This document shows, in pieces, positions 27,926 to 37,080 of a stretch of DNA of 64,000 nucleotides. Origin of the DNA: Desulfuromonadales bacterium (GTDB lineage Bacteria; Desulfobacterota; Desulfuromonadia; Geobacterales; Pseudopelobacteraceae). Position numbers and translations under genes: made by a program. Below the pieces are notes generated by a model. It was given only the letters and a program-made list of their open reading frames with translations. It was not told where the DNA came from and did not search any database. Position 1 is the stretch's first letter; each line of letters opens with the position of its first letter. The stretch covers positions 18,940-82,939 of the forward strand of contig JACAAY010000006.1 in assembly GCA_013377095.1 (NCBI GenBank), written 5' to 3'.

Positions 27926-27951
27926 AGAGAGCAGGCTTGGCCCTGCTCTCT
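27926..27951 (+). terminator. Intergenic hairpin, possible weak terminator or attenuator
   Basis: AGAGAGCAGG (27926-27935) pairs perfectly with CCTGCTCTCT (27942-27951) over a 6-base loop, followed by only TTG, so termination may be partial. A TTGACA at 27977-27982 downstream could be the -35 of a weak internal promoter, though I see no good -10. It may lower expression of the downstream beta-oxidation genes or give them independent expression. Confidence 0.45.
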
Positions 27952-28024
27952 TTGTATTGAGCTCACTGTATTAAGCTTGACAGATACAACTCGACAAAAA
28001 CATACATCATATGCGGAGGAAACA

Positions 28025-30412
28025 ATGAGACAGATCAACAAAGTGGCCGTACTGGGCGCCGGGGTGATGGGAGCGACAATCGCCGCCCATCTCGCCAACG
28101 CGGGAATTCCGGTCGTGCTGCTGGATATGGCGCCGAAAGAACTCAACGCCGCTGAAAAATCGGCCGGTCTGACCATAGATGATCCGAAGGTGCGCAACCG
28201 TATCGCCGCCGCAGGACTTGAGGGGCTCAAGAAAATGAAGCCGGCCCCTTTTTTCCTGCCGGACTACGCCGGTTACATTGAGACCGGAAACTTCGAAGAC
28301 AATATGGAGGAGCTGCGCCAGTGCGACTGGGTGGTGGAGGTCGTCACTGAAAACATGGCGATCAAAAAGCAGCTTTTTACCGATAAGGTCGCTCCCAATC
28401 TGAAGGAGGGCGCAATCCTCAGCACCAATACCAGCGGCCTTTCAATCAATGAAATGGCGGAATGTCTGCCCGAGAACATCCGCAGGAATATGCTGGTGAC
28501 TCATTTTTTCAATCCGCCGCGCTATATGCAGCTGCTGGAAATAGTTCCCTGCGCCCATACCGATCCAGCGGTGATAGCCTTTATGGCCAGCTTTATCGAA
28601 AAGCGGCTCGGTAAGGGCGTTGTCTATGGCAAGGATACCCCCAACTTCATCGCCAACCGGATCGGTGTCTACTCCATCTGCAGCTGTATCCACACCATGC
28701 TGGCGATGGAAATGACCGTCGAAGAGGTGGACGCCGTTACCGGACCGGCCACGGCCCGCCCCAAGAGCGCGACCTTCCGCACCTCCGATCTGGTGGGTAT
28801 CGATACGCTCCTGCATGTGGCCAACAACTCCCATGAGCTCCTGGTTCGTGACGAGGAGCGGGAAATCTTCAAGCTCCCCGGTTTTGTGGGTGACATGGTG
28901 GCAAAGGGGCTGCTGGGCAACAAAAGCAAACAGGGCTTTTACAAGAAGGTCAAAGGAGAGAGCGGCCAGGATTCTTTCTACTACGATTATGTAACCGGCG
29001 AGTATGTCCCGTCGCAACGCCCGCGATTCCCATCGACGGACGCGGTCAAAACCATTGATGACCCGGTCTGGAGAATTAAATCGCTCCTCGACTCCAGCGA
29101 CAAGGCGGCGCAATTCGCCTGGATCAACCTCCGTGACACGCTGATCTACGCTTTTAACCGGATACCGGAAATCGCCGGTGACATCGTTAATATCGATAAC
29201 GCCATGAAATGGGGCTTCAACTGGGAACTGGGTCCCTTCGAGATGCTGGACGCAATCGGTGTGGCCAGTTTCGTCGCGAAGGCCGAGAACGATGGCGTCA
29301 CCGTACCGGCAGGACTCAAGGCAATCGAGCGTTTCTATCGGTTTGAGGAAGGCAAAGAGTTTTACTATGACATCCAGGGCGCCAGCTATTGTGAAACGCC
29401 AGCAATACCGGGCTTTGTAAGCCTCCCTATCCTCAAGAAAAACAACAAGATCGTGGAAACAAATGGCGGCGCTTCGGTTATTGATCTGGATGACGGCGTC
29501 TTCTGCCTGGAATTCCACACCAAGATGAACGCCATAGACCATGACATTCTCCAGATGATTCACACGGCCATCAGACGCTCCGAGGAAGAGGGTATTGGTC
29601 TGGTGATTGCCAATGAGGGAGCGGCTTTCTCCGCCGGAGCCAATCTGGCGCAATTTGTGGCGGCGATCTCCGAGAAAAAATTTGATGACATCTCCCGGAC
29701 CGTAGACAGCTTCCAGAAGGCCATGATGGCGATCAAATATTGCGGCGTTCCGGTGGTTGCGGCGCCCCACGCCCTGGTACTGGGCGGAGGCTGTGAGATC
29801 TGTCTGCACGCCGACGCCATGACACCCCACGCCGAGACCTACATGGGGCTGGTGGAAATCGGCGTCGGTCTGTTGCCCGCCGGTGGCGGCACCAAGGAGA
29901 TGGCGCTGCGCGCCATGATTCTGGCCGAGGAAAACAGCGCGGAAATCACCCCTTTCATCTTCAAGAACTTCATGAATATCGGCATGGCGAAAGTCAGCTC
30001 ATCGGCCTCGGAGCTGGTCCAGATGGGCTTCACGAAAAGCGGCAACGCCATAACCATGAACATCCGTAAGCGCATCCATGACGCCAAGCTGAAGGTTATT
30101 GCAATGGCGGCCAATTACCGGCCAGGCCGCCCCATGACCGGCCTGAAGGCACCGGGCCGCAGCGTGGCGGCAAGCATAAAATCCCAGCTCTGGAATATGC
30201 AGAAAGGCGGCTTCATATCCGAGTACGACCAATTCCTGGGGGGAACCATCGCCGACGTCATCACCGGCGGAGATCTGCCGGGTGGCGCCCTGATTACCGA
30301 GGAATACCTTCTGGAGCTTGAGCGTGAAGCATTTATCAACCTCTGCGGCAAGCAGAAAACCCTGGAGCGTATCCAGCACATGCTGAAGAAGGGCAAGCCA
30401 CTCCGGAACTAG
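28025..30412 (+). CDS. Fused 3-hydroxyacyl-CoA dehydrogenase / enoyl-CoA hydratase
   Basis: The 795-residue protein performs two beta-oxidation steps. The N-terminal NAD domain has GAGVMG (residues 11-16) and the catalytic His160 in MLVTHFFNPPRYMQ; C-terminal dehydrogenase domains follow to about 480. A crotonase domain then carries FSAGANLAQF (oxyanion hole), with hydratase glutamates in GGGCEICLHAD and LVEIGVGLLPAGGG. The order dehydrogenase then hydratase is that of Bacillus FadN, opposite to E. coli FadB. The frame opens at 27920, but the ATG at 28025 has CGGAGGA six bases upstream and starts at the Rossmann strand. It pairs with the thiolase encoded 82 bases later. Confidence 0.92.
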   Translation: MRQINKVAVLGAGVMGATIAAHLANAGIPVVLLDMAPKELNAAEKSAGLTIDDPKVRNRIAAAGLEGLKKMKPAPFFLPDYAGYIETGNFEDNMEELRQCDWVVEVVTENMAIKKQLFTDKVAPNLKEGAILSTNTSGLSINEMAECLPENIRRNMLVTHFFNPPRYMQLLEIVPCAHTDPAVIAFMASFIEKRLGKGVVYGKDTPNFIANRIGVYSICSCIHTMLAMEMTVEEVDAVTGPATARPKSATFRTSDLVGIDTLLHVANNSHELLVRDEEREIFKLPGFVGDMVAKGLLGNKSKQGFYKKVKGESGQDSFYYDYVTGEYVPSQRPRFPSTDAVKTIDDPVWRIKSLLDSSDKAAQFAWINLRDTLIYAFNRIPEIAGDIVNIDNAMKWGFNWELGPFEMLDAIGVASFVAKAENDGVTVPAGLKAIERFYRFEEGKEFYYDIQGASYCETPAIPGFVSLPILKKNNKIVETNGGASVIDLDDGVFCLEFHTKMNAIDHDILQMIHTAIRRSEEEGIGLVIANEGAAFSAGANLAQFVAAISEKKFDDISRTVDSFQKAMMAIKYCGVPVVAAPHALVLGGGCEICLHADAMTPHAETYMGLVEIGVGLLPAGGGTKEMALRAMILAEENSAEITPFIFKNFMNIGMAKVSSSASELVQMGFTKSGNAITMNIRKRIHDAKLKVIAMAANYRPGRPMTGLKAPGRSVAASIKSQLWNMQKGGFISEYDQFLGGTIADVITGGDLPGGALITEEYLLELEREAFINLCGKQKTLERIQHMLKKGKPLRN

Positions 30413-30494
30413 AACGCCCGGGAAGAGAGAACAACATGAGCTGGGCAAGAAAGCTCAGGCCTGACCTAACAAGTAATAACTACGGAGAATACCA

Positions 30495-31667
30495 ATGAGA
30501 AACGCATACATTCTGTCAGCCTGCCGTACTCCCGGTTGTAAGGCTAAAAGAGGGAAATTCAAGGATATCCGCCCCGATGACCTGGCCGCCGCCGCCATCA
30601 AGGGGTTGATGGAGAAGACCGGAGTAAATCCCCTTGATGTTGAAGATATCATTATCGGCTGCGCTTTTCCCGAGGGCGAACAGGGAATGAACTTTGCCCG
30701 GGTTGCGGCGATGAAAGCCGGTATGCCGGTTGAAGTACCGGCCCAGACGGTCAACCGCTTCTGCTCGTCCGGTCTGCAGACCATCGCATCAGCGGCGGAG
30801 CGGATCATGGCCGGTTTTGCCGACTGCATCATTGCCGGCGGCGCCGAGAGTATGAGCATGATTCCGATCGGTGGCGGAAAATACAGCGCCAACCCTTCCC
30901 TCATGGCCAGCTGGCCCGAAACCTTCGCGGCCATGGGCGTCACCGCTGAGCTTGTGGCCCAAAAGTACGACATCAGCCGCGCCGAGCAGGATCTGTTTGC
31001 GGCGGAAAGCCACGCCAAGGCGGCAGCCGCCATGGCGGCGGACAAATTCCGCGATGAGATCATTCCGGTCGAGGTTGAGCACTGCGCTCTGGTAAACGGG
31101 AAAATCCGGAAGAGTACGGAGCTGGTTGACGCCGATGATGGCGTCAGGAGCGACACCACGGCCGATGGTTTGAGCAAACTCAAAACGCCATTCATGGCTT
31201 CGGGCACGGTGACCGCCGGTAACTCCTCACAAATGACCGATGGCGCCGCGGCGGTAATGGTGGTTTCCGAGGATTACCTGAAAAAGACCGGTAAAAAAGC
31301 TTTGGCGCGTTTTGTCGCCTTCGCCGTCAAAGGGGTGCTGCCGGAAATCATGGGCATCGGTCCGGTGGAGGCAATCCCCCGGGCGCTCAAGATGGCGGGG
31401 CTCTCCCTGGATGATATCGGCCTGATCGAACTGAACGAGGCCTTCGCAGCCCAGTCGCTGGCTTGTGTCAAAGAGCTGGGAATCGATGCAGCCAGGGTTA
31501 ACGTAAACGGCGGGGCAATAGCCCTGGGCCACCCCCTTGGCTGCACCGGCGCCAAGCTGACGGCGAGCCTGCTCCACGAGATGCAACGGAGTAATACCCG
31601 TTACGGCATGGTGTCCATGTGCATCGGCGGCGGTATGGGAGCGGCGGGAATCTTTGAGAAAGTGTAG
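30495..31667 (+). CDS. Acetyl-CoA acyltransferase (thiolase)
   Basis: Cleaves 3-ketoacyl-CoA or condenses acetyl-CoA units. The 390-residue protein has the nucleophile Cys90 in [11 protein letters not shown], the [10 protein letters not shown] histidine motif and the C-terminal CIGGGMGAA cysteine. The length and VNRFCSSG motif fit the FadA-type degradative group somewhat better than the short-chain biosynthetic group, but sequence alone does not fix the direction. It follows the fused dehydrogenase/hydratase gene, as FadN-FadA pairs do. Confidence 0.93.
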   Translation: MRNAYILSACRTPGCKAKRGKFKDIRPDDLAAAAIKGLMEKTGVNPLDVEDIIIGCAFPEGEQGMNFARVAAMKAGMPVEVPAQTVNRFCSSGLQTIASAAERIMAGFADCIIAGGAESMSMIPIGGGKYSANPSLMASWPETFAAMGVTAELVAQKYDISRAEQDLFAAESHAKAAAAMAADKFRDEIIPVEVEHCALVNGKIRKSTELVDADDGVRSDTTADGLSKLKTPFMASGTVTAGNSSQMTDGAAAVMVVSEDYLKKTGKKALARFVAFAVKGVLPEIMGIGPVEAIPRALKMAGLSLDDIGLIELNEAFAAQSLACVKELGIDAARVNVNGGAIALGHPLGCTGAKLTASLLHEMQRSNTRYGMVSMCIGGGMGAAGIFEKV

Positions 31668-31710
31668 AGCGGTTCGGTAACCAAACGCCTGCCGAAAGGA
31701 GTGTTGTGAC

Positions 31711-32499
31711 ATGAATTTTGAGACCATCGCCTTTGAAATCAGGGGACAGACCGCGTACATCGCCCTGAATCGCCCCGCATCGTTCAACGCGTTAAATCTG
31801 ACCTCCGGCAAGGAACTGATGAGCGCCGCCATCAGTTGTGACGAAAACTGGGAAATCCGGGCCGTTGTTCTCACTGGTACCGGTAAAGCCTTCTGCGCTG
31901 GCGGTGACTTGCCGTATTTTGCCGAGCAAGGCGCCCAGCTACCGGTCATCCTGAAGGAAATGGCCACCTATTGCCACGCGGCCACTTCGCGCTTCATGCG
32001 GATGGACAAGCCGCTGATCACGGCGGTAAACGGCGCGGCGGCGGGAATAGGCATGAGCCTGGCCCTTGCCGGAGATATCATCCTTGCCGGTGAATCGGCG
32101 TCATTCATGGCGGCCTATACCGCGGCGGGGCTCTCCCCCGACGGCGCCATGACCTACCTTTTGCCACGGATGATCGGGCTCTCCAGAGCGCGGGAGCTGA
32201 TACTGACCAACCGCCGGTTGAAGGCCGGGGAGGCCCTTGACTGGGGCCTAATCAACAAAGTGGTTTCCGATGAAGTTCTTCTCAGTGAAGCCGAATTACT
32301 GGCCACGTCATTGGAAAATGGACCAACGCGCTCCTATGGCATGGTCAAAAAACTCTTGAATGACTGTTTTTCCGCGACTCCGGAAACGCAGATGGAGCAG
32401 GAAGCGCGGGGGATTACCGAAATGGCGCGAACCAGGGATGGCCTCGAAGGGATCAACGCCTTTGTCGGCAAACAGCCTCCGAAATTCAAAGGTTGCTAA
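31711..32499 (+). CDS. Enoyl-CoA hydratase/isomerase family protein, PaaG-like
   Basis: The 262-residue crotonase has FCAGGDLPYF and NGAAAGIGMSLALAGD for the oxyanion hole. At the catalytic position it has Asp144 in AAGLSPDGAMTYLLPR rather than the paired glutamates of true hydratases. That GLSPD pattern is typical of PaaG-type isomerases. As the fused protein upstream already supplies a hydratase, this one may shift double bonds or act on an unusual acyl chain. AAAGGAG precedes the ATG. It is the last gene of the plus-strand run and ends at a strong hairpin. Confidence 0.82.
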   Translation: MNFETIAFEIRGQTAYIALNRPASFNALNLTSGKELMSAAISCDENWEIRAVVLTGTGKAFCAGGDLPYFAEQGAQLPVILKEMATYCHAATSRFMRMDKPLITAVNGAAAGIGMSLALAGDIILAGESASFMAAYTAAGLSPDGAMTYLLPRMIGLSRARELILTNRRLKAGEALDWGLINKVVSDEVLLSEAELLATSLENGPTRSYGMVKKLLNDCFSATPETQMEQEARGITEMARTRDGLEGINAFVGKQPPKFKGC

Positions 32500-32586
32500 T
32501 TCCGGAACTGGAATAACGCGGACATTGCTGGCCGTGCACGGACGGTGAATTTCTTCCCGCCAAAATGACGGTGGTTTTCTTATCCC

Positions 32587-32622
32587 AAAGGGGGAGTTGG
32601 CTTTATGGCCAACTCCCCCTTT
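32587..32622 (+). terminator. Terminator between the convergent catabolic operons
   Basis: A 15-bp perfect stem: AAAGGGGGAGTTGGC (32587-32601), a 6-base loop, and its complement (32608-32622), followed by GTGTTTGTT. It stands between the plus-strand crotonase gene and the minus-strand alcohol dehydrogenase gene and can serve both strands. Confidence 0.85.
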
Positions 32623-32683
32623 GTGTTTGTTCTTCTCAGTTTAAGCGTATCTTCAGCGCCTCACTGAAATCAACTCAGAACAC

Positions 32684-33847
32684 CTACATCGCTTCCGCGT
32701 AAAGATATTTCAAATCGTCCAGAGTGATCTGGCGCGGGTTGAAGAAACAGCAGAGGTCTTTGATGGCGTTGTCGGCCAGCAGAGGAATATCGGATTCCTT
32801 AACGCCGATAGCGCCAAGGCCCGCGGGAATACCAACATCCCTGGACAATTTCCTGATGGCTTCAATACCTTTTTCAGCGGCTTCCATGGCTGTCAAACCG
32901 GCGATATTAACGCCCATGGCCGCGGCAATGTCCGCGTATTTCTGCGGACAGGCGATAAGGTTGAACGTGCAGCCGTGGGGCAGAATAATGGCGTTGCAGA
33001 CCCCATGGGGCTTATTAAACAGCGCACCGGGCTGATGGGCCATGGCGTGGACAATTCCTACGCCCGCGTTGTTAAAGGCAGCTCCGGCCAGGTATTCGGC
33101 ATAGGCCATTTTGTCGCGCGCCTCAAGGTTGGCGCCATTGCCAACGGCTTGGGGCAGCCATTCGGCGATCAGCTTGATGGCGCCTATCGCCAGGGAATCG
33201 GTAACCGGGTTGGCCAGGACGGCGACATACGCTTCTATGGCATGGGTCAGGGCGTCCATACCGGTTGCCGCGGTCAGATGGGCCGGCAGTCCGACCATCA
33301 TCACCGGATCATTAATGGCAACGGTTGCCGTGATTCTGGCGGAGGCGATGATCATCTTCACGTGGGTTTCGGTGTTGGTAATAACAGCAAAACTGGTTAC
33401 TTCGCTACCCGTGCCGGCGGTGGTGTTGACGGCAATAAACGGAGGAAGGGGATTTGAGAAGGTGTCAATCCCCGCGTAGTCACGGATATCGCCACCATTG
33501 TTCACGACAATGCCAATCCCTTTGGTGCAATCATGGGAACTGCCTCCGCCAAGGCTAACCAGAATGTCGCAACCATTTTCCTTGTACGCCTGCGCACCCG
33601 CCCGAATATTGAGGTCCGTCGGGTTCGGCTCGGCGCCACTGAATACAACCGCCTGGACACCGTCGGCATTAAGCAGTTCGACTATCTGATTCGCGACGCC
33701 AAGATCAAACAGCCCCTTGTCGGTAACAATCAAAGCCTTCTTGCCGCCAATAAATTTCGCCGTTGCTCCCAGCTGTTTGACTGCGCCCACTCCCAATTTG
33801 CTCACTGATGGAATAAGAAAATTAAATACCTGTTCTGCGAGTGCCAT
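32684..33847 (-). CDS. Iron-dependent (group III) alcohol dehydrogenase
   Basis: Interconverts a primary alcohol and aldehyde with NAD(H). The 387-residue protein has GGGSSHDCTKGIGIV, DALTHAIEAYV and HAMAHQPGALFNKPHG with the metal-binding histidines, and the NTTAGTGSEVTSFAVI region. The frame opens at 33952, but the ATG at 33847 has AGGAGG nine bases upstream and starts at the conserved MALAEQVFNFLIPSV. It is the counterpart of the AdhE C-terminal half, and with the acylating aldehyde dehydrogenase at 22345 forms an unfused AdhE pair at opposite ends of the island. A possible sigma-54 promoter lies about 180 bases upstream. Confidence 0.92.
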   Translation of the reverse strand: MALAEQVFNFLIPSVSKLGVGAVKQLGATAKFIGGKKALIVTDKGLFDLGVANQIVELLNADGVQAVVFSGAEPNPTDLNIRAGAQAYKENGCDILVSLGGGSSHDCTKGIGIVVNNGGDIRDYAGIDTFSNPLPPFIAVNTTAGTGSEVTSFAVITNTETHVKMIIASARITATVAINDPVMMVGLPAHLTAATGMDALTHAIEAYVAVLANPVTDSLAIGAIKLIAEWLPQAVGNGANLEARDKMAYAEYLAGAAFNNAGVGIVHAMAHQPGALFNKPHGVCNAIILPHGCTFNLIACPQKYADIAAAMGVNIAGLTAMEAAEKGIEAIRKLSRDVGIPAGLGAIGVKESDIPLLADNAIKDLCCFFNPRQITLDDLKYLYAEAM

Positions 33848-34258
33848 GAGATAAATCCTCCTCTTTCGTATAAATGCGTAATGAACATCGATGCGCCACG
33901 ATTTCCGCCCCTTTTGGGTCATAATCCGCTGATTGTATTGGTCTTTATTCACCTCCTTTTATTCGGCGTCTAACACTGTTCGCCTGGTGCTTGCGGGGTT
34001 GCGCGGCGCTGTCGGTTGCTCATAGTTTGCAGAGTCCATGCCGTCAGTGAACATATAATTTTTTTAGCAATTTCGATATGTTGTGAACACAAAACTGCTT
34101 GTGGTCGTTTGATGGGTGAGAAAAAATATACAGGGGAGCGTTTGCGCTAACGTCTTGAAGGGGAAGGGACTAAAAGCTTAAAGGTGCGCTTATGCTCTAG
34201 GCGGGAGGGGGCCTTGTGGATTGTGCCGGATACTCCGGCGTGGCTGCTTGCGTCACGC
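33848..34258. other. Intergenic stretch upstream of the alcohol dehydrogenase
   Basis: No coding frame is convincing in these 411 bases. They hold the long leader of the alcohol dehydrogenase gene, the candidate sigma-54 promoter at 34028-34043, and the inverted repeat TTGTG-AA-CACAA at 34081-34092, about 40 bases upstream of the -24 element, which could be a regulator site. The part from 34100 to 34250 is G-rich and unassigned. Confidence 0.45.
34028..34043 (-). promoter_or_regulatory. Candidate sigma-54 promoter of the alcohol dehydrogenase gene
   Basis: Minus strand CGGCATGGACTCTGCA: GG and GC are 10 bases apart, and GGCA, G at position 7 and TGCA match the consensus, with three mismatches (first T, C at 6, first T of TTGC). 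Predicted start near 34017, 170 bases before the ATG. Weaker than the other two promoters of the island. Confidence 0.55.
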
Positions 34259-34285
34259 AAAAAAATGGGCGCTTTGCAGCGCCCA
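34259..34285 (-). terminator. Rho-independent terminator of the minus-strand channel gene
   Basis: TGGGCGCT (34266-34273) pairs with AGCGCCCA (34278-34285) over a 4-base loop. On the minus strand it is followed by seven T (34259-34265). It stands 33 bases after the channel gene stop codon and separates it from the alcohol dehydrogenase unit. Confidence 0.9.
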
Positions 34286-34317
34286 ATGACAAAAGAAATG
34301 CTCTACGAATCAATGCG

Positions 34318-35220
34318 TCAGAAGAGATAGGTCCAACGCAGGCCCAGCGTTTTGTCGTCGGTTCCGGTTTTGACCGCAAAATCATAACGGTAGGAAACCA
34401 GTAACTGGTTGCTGGAGCCGAGCATCACAAACATGCAGAGCGCTAAGCCGTTATTGCTCAACTGATTGTTCTGCCTGACGCCATTGATCTTGGTTTCGCC
34501 GCCATTGGAATAATAATAGTCCAGAGCGGTACCCCATTTCTTGGTAATGTCATAACTGAAGTGGACTTCCGCCTGTATGGTAGGATCCTGCGCCAGTCGT
34601 TTATTGCCCTGATACTCGCTATTATCCGAGTAGAATTCGCCGCCCAGGGTCAGCTCCAGATAGCCTTTGTCGCCAATTCCCTTTACCAGTCCTACCTCCG
34701 GCTTGATAGCCCAGCGATTACCACCGGGATTCGCCAGTCTATCCTTTTTATACTGTCCCAGGGGGATGGTCAGCCATGGCGTAAAACCGACCCACAACCT
34801 GTTCTTGGGGTCATTGACGAGCCAGAATGTGGATAGCACAACCGGGTCGCCAAACCCGGTGGCGGAAATGTCTTTACCGCCCGAAAGAGCTTCGTAATTC
34901 CCGTTCAGACTGATATCGGCGAACGGCACGATAACCTGCGGATTGATGGTAAGTCCGCCATCACCATAGAGCGCCTCACCTATTTTCATGTAATGAATAT
35001 ATCTGAGCATTCCCACATTCACGCTTTTATCATAATCATCCGAAGGCCCTTTTTTCGTCCCGTTTTTGTAGAGTTTGCTCGCGCTAATATAATTGTAATA
35101 CGTACATAAAAGAGATGTGCCGGCAGGGAGAGGCAGATACCCTCTGGAATAGGATGCCCAGGATGTTGTGGTGATAGCCAAGCAGATGAACAAAAACGCC
35201 GCGGTACATACTTTTTTCAT
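34318..35220 (-). CDS. Outer-membrane channel, SphA / phenol-MetA-degradation type (second copy)
   Basis: The 300-residue protein has a signal peptide (KKVCTAAFLFICLAITTTSW, likely cut after WA-S) and a beta-barrel body ending in GLRWTYLF with terminal Phe. YLPLPAGTSLLCTYYNYISA, LWVGFTPWLTIPLGQYKKD and YLELTLGGEFYSDNSEYQ fit the family. It is a diverged paralogue of the plus-strand channel at 25173-26102. It has its own strong sigma-54 promoter about 93 bases upstream and its own terminator. A role in uptake or efflux of a hydrophobic substrate is inferred from the family's usual context. Confidence 0.82.
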   Translation of the reverse strand: MKKVCTAAFLFICLAITTTSWASYSRGYLPLPAGTSLLCTYYNYISASKLYKNGTKKGPSDDYDKSVNVGMLRYIHYMKIGEALYGDGGLTINPQVIVPFADISLNGNYEALSGGKDISATGFGDPVVLSTFWLVNDPKNRLWVGFTPWLTIPLGQYKKDRLANPGGNRWAIKPEVGLVKGIGDKGYLELTLGGEFYSDNSEYQGNKRLAQDPTIQAEVHFSYDITKKWGTALDYYYSNGGETKINGVRQNNQLSNNGLALCMFVMLGSSNQLLVSYRYDFAVKTGTDDKTLGLRWTYLF

Positions 35221-35658
35221 TCCAACCTCACTGTTATTTTTTTTGGTGCAGTTTCTTTATTGATGGATCCGGAATTTCGTCACAGGCCGCCCTTGTTGGC
35301 GGCAAAAGCAACGGATAAAAAAAGGCAAAGACCGTGCCAGCGAGGACATTTCATTTAGTCTTAATAAATCGGTGTGTTACACGGCTGATATGTTTGATGG
35401 TGGTTGTAATGGGTAAGAAATTGTGAGCGGAAAGGGAGCCGGGAATTGGGGCGGGAGACGGGGATAATGGAGCATAACAATCAATACAACTGACGCGCCA
35501 GGCAACGTCAGAACATACAACCATTCAATATCATTTAATATTAACGGATTTAGCAACAACAAGCCATGGGCTCAGCAAAAATGATTACAGGAGAAAATTT
35601 TTTCTCACCCCTCCGCGCCCCATGCATGAACCATGGGACAAGGTCAAATCGGAGTCGT
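35221..35658. other. Intergenic stretch between channel and regulator genes
   Basis: 438 bases without a gene. It holds the sigma-54 promoter of the channel gene (35324-35339) and, about 35-45 bases upstream of it, the short inverted repeat GTGT-GTT-ACAC (35372-35382). No clear terminator for the regulator gene was seen near its stop at 35659. Confidence 0.5.
35324..35339 (-). promoter_or_regulatory. Sigma-54 promoter of the minus-strand channel gene
   Basis: Minus strand TGGCACGGTCTTTGCC matches the RpoN consensus (TGGCACG, four bases, TTGC) at every defined position except the last. GG and GC are 10 bases apart. Predicted start near 35313, leader about 93 bases. This is the best sigma-54 site in the window. 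Confidence 0.93.
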
Positions 35659-37080
35659 TCAAGAAACAATATCCTTTCCTTTGCGCAGGCGTTTGTTCAG
35701 AGTCTGGCGAGTGAAGCCGAGTATTGAGGCCGCAATGCCCTGGTTGCCGTTTGCAAGCTTCATCGCCTCATCCACAAGGTAGTTTTCAACCTCGCGTACC
35801 GTGGGAAGCCGCTCAAGGGTTACCCGCAGCCCTTCCACAACTGATTTCGCCAGCGATGATTCGGCGCCCGATTGGGGGACGCGGGTTCCGATAAGTTCCT
35901 TGAAACAATCCATGGAGAGAATACCCGAGCTGTGACGGGCCACGGTGTCGAAGATAAGCGCTTTCATCTCACGCACATTACCGGGAAAGTCATACAGGGA
36001 AAGGAGGGTGATCAATTCGGAGGGGTACGATGGTTTTTTCTTTTTCAGCTCCTGGGCCGCTTCGGCCAGGAAATGCTCAAGCAGAACTTGAATGTCTTCA
36101 GTTCTTTCCCGGAGGGGAGGGATCTGGACCTGGTGCGTGCAGAGCCTGAAGTAAAGGTCATTGCGGAATTTTCCCGTTGCGGTCAACCCCCTGAGATTCC
36201 GGTTCGTGGCCACAAGGATCCGCGCGTCACTTACCATCGGCATGTCCGAACCGACCTGATAGTACTCCTGTTCCTGAAGCAGACGCAACAGCTTTACCTG
36301 GGACACCTCATTCAAATCCCCGATCTCATCGAGAAACAGGGTGCCGCCCGACGCCTGGGCGATGAGCCCCGCTCTGGCCTGATCGGCGCCGGTATAGGCG
36401 CCTTTTTTGTGGCCAAAGAGGGTGTCAGAGAACATATTGTCATCCAGGCCGGCGGCATTGACCGGCACGAACTTACCCTTTACACCGCTCACCGTGTGGA
36501 TTGCCTTGGCGATCAATTCCTTGCCGGTGCCGGTCTCACCCATAATGATAACCGGCTGCCGTGATTCGGCGATAACCTCGCAGTACTGGAAAATTGCGGA
36601 CATTTTCGGACTAGCCGAAACCATGGAGGAAAAGGCGGCCGGATGCTTGACACGGTTGGTCAGCAAATGTTCCCGCAACTGCGATATCTGGTTTTTCAAA
36701 CTGCAGATCTCCAGCGCCTTTTTCACGCTGGAGACCAGGCGGGCGTTTTCCACCGGCTTTACAAGGTAGTCAAAAGCCCCCGCCTTCATGCAGTCAACAG
36801 CCATGTCGACCTCATCAGCAGCGGTCATAACTATCACCGGAATGTGCGGGTAATCCCGGCTCAAGGCAGTGAGGAGTTCCCGGCCGGAAACATACGGCAT
36901 AAACAGGTCCAAAACGATGATATGAATTTTTCCCTTTTCCAGTAACGGCAGAACCTTGCGACTGTCGTCAAGGGTTTGAATATCCCTGATCCCTGCAAAA
37001 CGAAGTAGTGATTCCGATGAAAAAAGAATGTGCTGCTCATCATCAACAATCAATATCGTAAACACAGCATTTCCTGTCAT
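35659..37080 (-). CDS. Sigma-54 response regulator of the catabolic island
   Basis: The 473-residue activator has an N-terminal receiver (ILIVDDEQHILF, phospho-acceptor in IIVLDLFMPYVSG, Lys in YLVKPVE), an AAA+ domain with Walker A GETGTGKE, the sigma-54 loop GAYTGA (Tyr variant of GAFTGA) and Walker B GGTLFLDEIGDL, and a C-terminal Fis helix (GNQGIAASILGFTRQTLNKR). It overlaps the kinase gene by 4 bases and is encoded next to a perfect sigma-54 promoter. It most likely activates the channel, alcohol dehydrogenase and CoA-enzyme promoters. Confidence 0.93.
   Translation of the reverse strand: MTGNAVFTILIVDDEQHILFSSESLLRFAGIRDIQTLDDSRKVLPLLEKGKIHIIVLDLFMPYVSGRELLTALSRDYPHIPVIVMTAADEVDMAVDCMKAGAFDYLVKPVENARLVSSVKKALEICSLKNQISQLREHLLTNRVKHPAAFSSMVSASPKMSAIFQYCEVIAESRQPVIIMGETGTGKELIAKAIHTVSGVKGKFVPVNAAGLDDNMFSDTLFGHKKGAYTGADQARAGLIAQASGGTLFLDEIGDLNEVSQVKLLRLLQEQEYYQVGSDMPMVSDARILVATNRNLRGLTATGKFRNDLYFRLCTHQVQIPPLRERTEDIQVLLEHFLAEAAQELKKKKPSYPSELITLLSLYDFPGNVREMKALIFDTVARHSSGILSMDCFKELIGTRVPQSGAESSLAKSVVEGLRVTLERLPTVREVENYLVDEAMKLANGNQGIAASILGFTRQTLNKRLRKGKDIVS

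Noticed and set aside
28442..29830. 462-codon minus-strand frame
   Set aside because: It lies antisense to the fused dehydrogenase/hydratase gene, whose motifs are intact; such mirror frames are common over high-GC coding regions.
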